A stretch of 10,087 nt of DNA from Sandaracinobacteroides sp041909755 (GTDB lineage Bacteria > Pseudomonadota > Alphaproteobacteria > Sphingomonadales > Sphingomonadaceae), in NCBI RefSeq assembly GCF_041909755.1, contig NZ_JAYRCW010000092.1:1-10087 (forward strand), in the 5' to 3' direction. The notes under the pieces are model-generated. The model did no database searches and was not told where the DNA came from. It saw only the letters and a program-made list of their open reading frames with translations. Shown piece after piece: positions 5,193 to 10,087 of the stretch (position 1 is the stretch's first letter; each line of letters begins with the position of its first letter). A program made the position numbers and the translations under genes.

Positions 5193-7352
5193 CTAGGGTC
5201 CGGCCGCCAGCGCCATCAGCCTGTCTGCCGGATAGCGCGAAACCTGCCCGCCGGTTGCCGGCTCGAGGCCCGGAATCCGGCCCGCCAGCGCCTTGTGCAG
5301 CGACACACCCTTTCCATCCATGCCGGGCGCAAGGCCGGCGTTGAGCGCCTGCACCAGTGCCTGGACGGCTGCGCCCTCCCCGGCGGCCTGCCGCTCCACG
5401 GCCAGCATCCCCAGGGCCGAAAGCCAGGCGTTCGTCACCGTCGGGCCGGCATCGTCGCCCACATGGGGGGCATAGTCCGCCACAAACGATCCGCCGGCCC
5501 GCCGCGCCTCGGGCATCCGGCCGCCCGCGAACAGCGTCGCGATCTCGATCATCCGGCTGCGCATCAGCAGATTCCGGAACGGGCGCGACCGGGGGTCCGT
5601 GCCCGACAGGCGGACAGCCTGCGCCATCGCCCAGCCATTTGCCGCCTCGGCGTCGCCGATCCGCCCGGCCAGCAGCAGCGCCTCGGCATGCTGGACGGCG
5701 GCCCCCGTCGCCATCTCCAGCCACAGCATGTTGCCGGGATCGGAGGCGACGAGGTTCTTCTGGGACTCGAAGGCAATCTGCGAGCGCTGCGCCGCCGCCT
5801 CGATCTCTCCGGCGCGCAGGTGCAGTTCGGCCAGCGCCTCATTGGCCCGGCCCAGCGAGAGCCGGGCGTCGGCGTGGCCGGGATCGTCGGCCAGGATGCC
5901 GGCATAGATCGCCAGTTCCGCCAGCCGGTGGTCCTTCGCGTCGGGCACCCGCTCCAGCTTCAGCAGGGCGTCCGCCAGCCAGGCCCGGGCCTGCCCGGCC
6001 TCCCACCGCGCCGCCGAATTTCCGGGGGTCCGCCGCGCGACCTCCTCGGTGATCGCCACATAGCGCGTCAGCGGGGGCACCGCCTCCTGCGACCGGTCCT
6101 GATAGATATACAGGCCGCCCAGCGCATTCGCCGCATAGCCCTGTTCCTTCAGCCACTTCAGCTCTTTGGGATCGGTGGCCGCCATCCCGTCCGCCAGCTC
6201 CGCATAGCGGGCAAACCGGTCCTCGGCCGTCGTCCACTCCTTGCGTTGCAGCGCCACATTCCCCACCCAGAACACGCTCTGGGCATGGTCGAACATCCGT
6301 TCGGGATTGCCGGGATCGCGGGCCAACTGCTCGGCGGTTGCGCGTTCGGCCTCGCGGAAGGCCATCAGCGCGCCCTCGCTGTCGCCGCGCAGGTCGCGGA
6401 CCTCGCCCACCAGGTGCAGCGCCCGCGCCCGGCGGCCCAGCGCGTCGGCATCCAGCGCGCCCAGGTCCTGCCGCCCGTAATAGGCGAGCGCCTGCCGACC
6501 CACGCCGTCCAGCACTTCCAGCCGCCCCACCGGCTCCAGCTTCTCGCGCAGGTCGGTCAGCATATATTCCACCAGCCCGTCGGCCTCGGCGCGCTGCCGT
6601 TCCGCCTCGCGCCGGCCCTGCAAAGCCAGCACCGCCAGCACCGCCATCACCCCCGCCAGCGCCAGCGACAGGCCGGAAACCAGCGCCGCGCGCCGCTGCC
6701 GCCGCTGCGCCTCGCGCTGCACCAGCGCATCCAGCGGCAACCCCGTCAGCCCCGCCGCCAGCTTCAGCAGCGCCAGCCGCCGCCCGTCCTTGCCGGGGCG
6801 GATATCGGCGGCCACCGGCTCGGCGGCGCGGTCGGTCACCGCGCCGCCGGCATCCAGTTCGAAGGCGAGCGCGGGCGGGAAGCAGCCGCGCCCGCCCGCA
6901 TCGGCGGGATCGCCGTCCGCGATCAGCGCCAGCACCCGCCCGGCGCCGTGCAGATGCTTGAACAGCCGCACTTCCTCGTTCACCCAGCGCGACTGCGCCG
7001 CCGCGGGCGAACAGATCACCACCAGAAACAGGGAATCGCCCAGCGCCGCCGTCAATCCGGCGGAAAGGCTGCCCGATGCGGACAGCTCGTCCCGGTCGCG
7101 AAAGATGGGGATCAGCCGCGCGGGCACCGGCCCCAGCGGGGTTTCGGAACCGACCAGCCGGGCCGGAATCCGATAGCCTTCCAGCGCCCGGTGCAGCCAG
7201 TCGGCCACCTTCCGGTCGGAATGACTATAGCTGATGAAGGCCCTGTACAGCCCGGCCCCCCCGAAATTGCCTCCCCCGCGCGACTCCGGCCGCGCAGAGC
7301 CGAAGCTTACGCCGAATCCGGGCCGGCGCAATTGGCGCTGTCGCTGCCGCAA
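5193..7352 (-). CDS. Membrane TIR-domain protein with C-terminal TPR-like repeats
   Basis: Residues are numbered from L (CTG codon 7248-7250). The TIR domain spans 2 to about 130: strand A and box 1 YRAFISYSHSDRK, then RDRDELSAS, LFLVVICSPAAA and SRWVNEEV. E92, in the W-x-x-E position, matches the catalytic glutamate of NADase TIR domains. A predicted membrane helix (about 187-210, ALVSGLSLALAGVMAVLAVLAL) follows a basic stretch. A family linker (LVEYMLTDLREKLEPVGRLEVLDGVG, about 226-251, interrupted here only for position) leads into helical TPR-like repeats from about 270 to 640. The TIR end probably faces the cytoplasm. The function is inferred: NAD-cleaving or scaffolding effector gated by ligands of the repeats. 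The start is uncertain. The coordinates use TTG 7352 (weak AGG upstream); TTG 7331 is another choice. The best ribosome site (GGGGAGG, 7270-7276) instead points to codon 7260-7262, which reads GGG. From L7250 to the TAG at 5193-5195 the protein is 685 residues. Confidence 0.85.
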   Translation of the reverse strand: MRQRQRQLRRPGFGVSFGSARPESRGGGNFGGAGLYRAFISYSHSDRKVADWLHRALEGYRIPARLVGSETPLGPVPARLIPIFRDRDELSASGSLSAGLTAALGDSLFLVVICSPAAAQSRWVNEEVRLFKHLHGAGRVLALIADGDPADAGGRGCFPPALAFELDAGGAVTDRAAEPVAADIRPGKDGRRLALLKLAAGLTGLPLDALVQREAQRRQRRAALVSGLSLALAGVMAVLAVLALQGRREAERQRAEADGLVEYMLTDLREKLEPVGRLEVLDGVGRQALAYYGRQDLGALDADALGRRARALHLVGEVRDLRGDSEGALMAFREAERATAEQLARDPGNPERMFDHAQSVFWVGNVALQRKEWTTAEDRFARYAELADGMAATDPKELKWLKEQGYAANALGGLYIYQDRSQEAVPPLTRYVAITEEVARRTPGNSAARWEAGQARAWLADALLKLERVPDAKDHRLAELAIYAGILADDPGHADARLSLGRANEALAELHLRAGEIEAAAQRSQIAFESQKNLVASDPGNMLWLEMATGAAVQHAEALLLAGRIGDAEAANGWAMAQAVRLSGTDPRSRPFRNLLMRSRMIEIATLFAGGRMPEARRAGGSFVADYAPHVGDDAGPTVTNAWLSALGMLAVERQAAGEGAAVQALVQALNAGLAPGMDGKGVSLHKALAGRIPGLEPATGGQVSRYPADRLMALAAGP
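7270..7276 (-). promoter_or_regulatory. Strong Shine-Dalgarno site with no start codon at the expected place
   Basis: GGGGAGG is followed by exactly seven bases (CAATTTC) and then the in-frame codon GGG (7260-7262). The TIR domain begins five codons later (LYRAFISYS). A GTG at 7262 would make an ideal initiation region. The next in-frame near-start codon is CTG 7250. Confidence 0.5.
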
Positions 7353-7427
7353 TCGCCAACCTGAATCCTCGTAAAATAGGCGTTTCGCAAGCAAACCCCG
7401 CCTGCTAGGCCCCGGTGCGAGGGACGC
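7353..7427. promoter_or_regulatory. Candidate divergent promoter region between the TIR-TPR gene and the MFS gene
   Basis: This is a small AT-richer island (about 7370-7395) in otherwise GC-rich DNA, between two divergent genes. On the + strand TAAAAT (7372-7377) matches a -10 hexamer at five of six positions, about 60 bases before the MFS start. On the - strand TATTTT (7373-7378) could serve the TIR-TPR gene. No convincing -35 element accompanies either. If the TIR-TPR gene really starts at TTG 7352, a - strand TSS near 7366 leaves a short leader. Confidence 0.3.
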
Positions 7428-7434
7428 AAGGGAG
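7428..7434 (+). promoter_or_regulatory. Ribosome binding site of the MFS gene
   Basis: AAGGGAG lies five bases before ATG 7440 and fixes the start of the transporter. Confidence 0.7.
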
Positions 7435-7439
7435 ACGCA

Positions 7440-9008
7440 ATGCAGCCGACGGAAGCCGATATCGCCGAAGCGAAAACCCGCGTCGGCGGCCCCTACAGCT
7501 GGTACGTCCTCGGCGTCCTGGTTCTCGTCTATGTCTTCAACTTCATCGACCGCCAGATCATGGCGATCCTGGCAGAGGACATCAAAGCCCATCTGGGCGT
7601 CAGCGATTCCGAACTGGGCTTCCTCTACGGCACGGTGTTCGGCGTCTTCTATGCGCTGTTCGGCATCCCGCTGGGCCGTCTGGCAGACATGTGGCACCGC
7701 ATGCGCCTGCTCACCATCGGCCTCACGCTGTGGTCGGCGATGACGGCGCTGTCCGGCCTCGCCGGCAACTTCGCCCAGCTCGCCGCCGCCCGCATCGGCG
7801 TCGGCGTCGGCGAAGCCTCCGCCTCGCCCGTCGCCTATTCGGTGCTGTCCGATTACTTCCCCAAGGAACAGCGCGCCACCGCCCTCTCCATCTATTCCTC
7901 CGGCATCTACATCGGCGGCGGCCTGTCGCTGTTCGTCGGCGGCCTCACGGTAGAGCGCTGGAACGCCGCCTTCCCCAATGGCGGGCCGCTCGGCCTCGTC
8001 GGCTGGCAGGCCGCCTTCATGGCGGTCGGCATCCCCGGTCTGCTGCTGGCGCTGTGGGTCGCCACCCTGAAGGAACCGATCCGGGGCCTCTCCGAAGGCA
8101 TCGTGATGCCGCAGGAACCGCGCCCCTTCCCCAAGTTCCTGAACGAACTTTCCAGCGTGCTGCCGCCGCTCACCATCCTCCATGCCGCCACCCATGGCCG
8201 CAAGGCGGTGATCACCAACCTCGTCGGCCTCGCCGTCGCCGTGCTGTTCTTCGCGGGCATGTCCCATTTCACCGGCAACTGGCCGCAGTGGCTGGCGCTG
8301 GGGCTGGCCGGCTATGCCGTCTTTTCCTGGTCGCAGTCGCTGAAACACCGCGACAGGCCCACCCACGCCCTCATCTGGGGCACGCCCACCTTTCTTGCCC
8401 TGGTGCTGGGCTTCGGCATGATCTCCATGACGGGCTATGCCCATGGCTTCTGGGGGGTCGCCTACGCCATCCGCACCTTCGGCGTGGACAAGGCCGTCGC
8501 CGGCTTCTTCCTGGGCGGCGGCGGCGCGCTCAGCGGCTTCCTCTCCATCATCATCGGCGGCAAGCTGGCCGACACCTTCCGCCGAAAGAACCCGGCCGGC
8601 CGCATCCTGATCGGCTTCGCCACCATCCTGCTGCCCATCCCCTTCATCCTGCTGCAATACACGACCACGTCGATCACGATGTTCTACATCTGGGCCTTCC
8701 TGGTCTCCCTCTTCGGCTCCTTGTGGGTCGGCGTCGCGGGCGCCACCGCGCAGGATCTGGTGCTGCCCCGCATGCGCGGCGCCTCCACCGCCACCTTTTT
8801 CCTGGGCACCACCGTCATCGGGCTGGGCCTGGGGCCGTTCCTGATCGGCCGCATGTCGGAACTGCTGGGCGATCTGGGCCACGCCCTTCTCGCCACCACG
8901 CTGCTGGCGCCGCTGCCGCTCGCCTGCATGCTCTATGTCTATCGCAACCTGCCCGCCGCCGAAGCGACCCGTCTCGAACGGGCGCGCGCGGCGGGCGAAC
9001 CTGTTTAA
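7440..9008 (+). CDS. MFS transporter, Spinster-like, with an enlarged centre
   Basis: A 522-residue inner-membrane permease of the major facilitator superfamily. After a short polar N-terminus, TM1 carries the conserved FNFIDRQI (F33-I40). The TM2-3 loop has the motif-A-like GRLADMWHRMR (79-89), and TM4 has RIGVGVGEASASPVAYSVLSD (118-138), features shared with Spinster-like permeases common in sphingomonads. TM5 (SGIYIGGGLSLFVGG) and TM6 (FMAVGIPGLLLALWV) close the first half. The second half repeats a motif-A-like GGKLADTFRRK (373-383). Most relatives are near 430-460 residues. Here residues 215-310 add a hydrophilic loop and two extra hydrophobic segments (about 258-275 and 283-299), so 14 membrane helices are plausible. 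The substrate is unknown; relatives lie beside catabolic genes and are thought to move hydrophobic organic compounds. The SDR gene starts 12 bases after its stop, so the two are co-transcribed. Confidence 0.92.
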   Translation: MQPTEADIAEAKTRVGGPYSWYVLGVLVLVYVFNFIDRQIMAILAEDIKAHLGVSDSELGFLYGTVFGVFYALFGIPLGRLADMWHRMRLLTIGLTLWSAMTALSGLAGNFAQLAAARIGVGVGEASASPVAYSVLSDYFPKEQRATALSIYSSGIYIGGGLSLFVGGLTVERWNAAFPNGGPLGLVGWQAAFMAVGIPGLLLALWVATLKEPIRGLSEGIVMPQEPRPFPKFLNELSSVLPPLTILHAATHGRKAVITNLVGLAVAVLFFAGMSHFTGNWPQWLALGLAGYAVFSWSQSLKHRDRPTHALIWGTPTFLALVLGFGMISMTGYAHGFWGVAYAIRTFGVDKAVAGFFLGGGGALSGFLSIIIGGKLADTFRRKNPAGRILIGFATILLPIPFILLQYTTTSITMFYIWAFLVSLFGSLWVGVAGATAQDLVLPRMRGASTATFFLGTTVIGLGLGPFLIGRMSELLGDLGHALLATTLLAPLPLACMLYVYRNLPAAEATRLERARAAGEPV

Positions 9009-9011
9009 GGG
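9007..9011 (+). promoter_or_regulatory. Ribosome binding site of the SDR gene overlapping the MFS stop
   Basis: AAGGG begins within the TAA stop of the MFS gene and lies nine bases before ATG 9021. This arrangement suggests translational coupling of the two genes. Confidence 0.55.
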
Positions 9012-9020
9012 AACCCGAAA

Positions 9021-9797
9021 ATGTCGCTCAGGATCAATGATCTCTTCTCCGTCGCCGGCAAAACCGTCGTCATCACCGGCGGCAGCCGCGGCATCGGCGA
9101 GATGATCGCCCGCGCCTATGTCGAAAACGGCGCCAAGGTCATCCTCACCAGCCGCAAGGCCGCCGATGTGGAGGGCCTTGCCGCGCAACTGGGCGACGCC
9201 GCCATCGCCATTCCCGCCGATCTCAGCCAGATGGCCGAAATCGACCGCTTCGCCGCCGAAGTCGCGAAGCATACCGACAAGGTCCATGTCCTCTTCAACA
9301 ACGCCGGCGCCAGTTGGGGCGGCACCTTCGACGAGTTCCCCGAACTCGGCTGGGACAAGATCATGGACATCAACCTGAAGTCCGTCTTCTTCCTCTCGCA
9401 ACGGCTCATCCGCCTGCTCGAAGCCGCCGTCACGCCGGCGGACAATGCGAAGATCATCAACATCGGCTCGATCGACGGCCAGCATGTCTCGCCCATCGAA
9501 ACCTACAGCTACGCCGCCTCCAAGGCCGGCGTCCTCCACCTCACCCGCATGATGGCGAAGAACCTCGCCGCGCGGCACATCCAGGTGAACGCCATCGCGC
9601 CGGGCTATTTCCCCTCGAAGATGACGGCCGGCATCGCCGACGAGATCAACAACAACGCCCTGAAAACCACCCCCATGGCGCGCTGGGGCTCCGCCGAAGA
9701 CATGGCCGGCGTCGCCCTCTTCCTCGGCTCCAAAGCCTCCGGCTACCTCTGCGGCGCCACGGTCACGGCCGATGGCGGCTACGCGACCACGGCCTGA
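9021..9797 (+). CDS. SDR family oxidoreductase (RhlG / 3-oxoacyl reductase-like)
   Basis: A 258-residue classical short-chain dehydrogenase/reductase, full length for the family. The cofactor-binding glycine motif is TGGSRGIG (19-26). R45-K46 after the second strand (ILTSRK) favours NADP(H). NNAG is at 93-96. The catalytic tetrad is N118 (MDINLKS), S150 (NIGSIDG), Y164 and K168 (SYAASK). The C-terminal APGYFPSKM and GATVTADGGY are typical. The segments SRGIGEMIARAYVENGAKV, SIDGQHVSPIETYSYAASK and the start RINDLFSVAGK resemble RhlG-type beta-ketoacyl reductases. It should therefore reduce a keto group (or oxidise an alcohol) on an acyl or related substrate in the cytoplasm; the exact substrate cannot be read. 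Pairing with the upstream MFS permease suggests that both handle one compound. Another reading is a generic 3-hydroxyacyl or alcohol dehydrogenase. Confidence 0.92.
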   Translation: MSLRINDLFSVAGKTVVITGGSRGIGEMIARAYVENGAKVILTSRKAADVEGLAAQLGDAAIAIPADLSQMAEIDRFAAEVAKHTDKVHVLFNNAGASWGGTFDEFPELGWDKIMDINLKSVFFLSQRLIRLLEAAVTPADNAKIINIGSIDGQHVSPIETYSYAASKAGVLHLTRMMAKNLAARHIQVNAIAPGYFPSKMTAGIADEINNNALKTTPMARWGSAEDMAGVALFLGSKASGYLCGATVTADGGYATTA

Positions 9798-9809
9798 GGC
9801 CCGTTGAGC

Positions 9810-9830
9810 GCAGGGGGCCCCGCTCCCTGC
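9810..9830. terminator. Weak hairpin between convergent genes
   Basis: GCAGGG (9810-9815) pairs with CCCTGC (9825-9830) around a nine-base loop, in the 52 bases separating the convergent SDR and SRPBCC genes. No T tract follows on either strand, so it is at best a partial or Rho-assisted terminator. Confidence 0.25.
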
Positions 9831-9849
9831 CCCCACCCCTGCCGTTGCC

Positions 9850-10087
9850 TCAGGGTGTCGTTGCGAACCGTTGCAGGCGCTGGAAGCCGGCCGTCATGAC
9901 GGCGTCGACGGGGGCTGCAAGGGCGTCGAGCTTCGCAGACGCCGGGCCGCCGACGCTGTAGGTCATGGTGAGGCGGGTGCCACTGCCTTCCGGTTTCAGC
10001 GTGAATGTCAGGACGGCGTTCGCGGGCACATTCTGCAACGGGCCGAAACCGCCATGCAGGCGCAGCAGTTGCGGCGGCAGGGCAGCA
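9850..10087 (-). CDS. SRPBCC-family (START/AHSA1-like) protein, C-terminal part
   Basis: A frame on the - strand enters from the right edge and ends at TGA 9850-9852, giving about 79 residues. It reads LLRLHGGFGPLQNVPA, then strands LTFTLKPEGSGTRLTMTYSV and a final helix LAAPVDAVMTAGFQRLQRF. A G-G-x-G-P-L-Q segment, a pair of antiparallel strands with GTRLTMTY, and a long C-terminal helix with V-D are typical of polyketide-cyclase/AHSA1-like helix-grip proteins that bind small hydrophobic ligands. The N-terminal half lies outside the window. A TTG at 10038 is not a real start, because the frame continues upstream with family-like sequence. It is convergent with the SDR gene 52 bases away and probably unrelated in regulation. 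Confidence 0.7.
   Translation of the reverse strand, partial: AALPPQLLRLHGGFGPLQNVPANAVLTFTLKPEGSGTRLTMTYSVGGPASAKLDALAAPVDAVMTAGFQRLQRFATTP

Noticed and set aside
5052..7364. A 770-codon + strand frame opposite the TIR-TPR gene
   Set aside because: The composition is the same as other antisense shadows in this window, and it overlaps two coding genes of the opposite strand.
7400..9836. Open - strand frame continuing upstream of the TIR-TPR gene for more than 2.4 kb, opposite the MFS and SDR genes
   Set aside because: It mirrors the G/C third-position bias of two clear genes, has a low-complexity Gly/Arg/Asp/Gln-rich translation with no domain, and ends where the TIR domain begins. It is an antisense shadow.
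1..10087. CRISPR array, tRNA/rRNA genes, insertion sequences, integrase or attachment sites
   Set aside because: I saw no regular repeats with spacers, no cloverleaf-like sequence, no transposase or integrase motifs, and no long direct or inverted repeats beyond those listed.

Overview
The window is GC-rich DNA from what looks like an alphaproteobacterium, most likely a sphingomonad. The evidence is a typical alphaproteobacterial GlnD, a periplasmic EF-hand protein, an Omp25/31-like small barrel porin, a Spinster-like MFS permease paired with an RhlG-like reductase, and very long open antisense frames caused by strong G/C third-position bias. The taxonomic placement is an inference from protein character, not from a search.

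Layout. Left part, + strand: the 3' end of an unidentified gene (1-256), a membrane-anchored or exported protein with three EF-hand loops (365-886), and an outer-membrane beta-barrel gene (from 1000). The barrel gene is followed by a near-ideal intrinsic terminator (1676-1712), yet it has no in-frame stop before that terminator. Middle, - strand: a large membrane TIR-TPR protein (about 7352 to 5193), a small beta-rich acidic protein of unknown function (5098-4568), and glnD (4492-1736). Right part, + strand: a 522-residue MFS transporter (7440-9008) and an SDR oxidoreductase (9021-9797) in a tight operon. These are divergent from the TIR-TPR gene and convergent with the 3' end of an SRPBCC-family gene (9850-10087) that runs off the right edge.

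How the genes relate. GlnD is the housekeeping nitrogen sensor that uridylylates PII proteins. The MFS permease and SDR probably act on one small hydrophobic or acyl substrate. The TIR-TPR gene and the small gene downstream of it could form a two-gene unit. This is the best candidate for an undescribed system here, although nothing else in the window is a recognised defence gene.

Two sequence anomalies stand out. The porin has lost both its canonical C-terminal Y-R-F signature and its stop codon. The TIR-TPR gene has a perfectly placed ribosome binding site followed by GGG where a start codon should be. Both sites contain a seven-G run, and both could be explained by T-to-G or A-to-C changes, so base-calling error should be excluded before biology is invoked.
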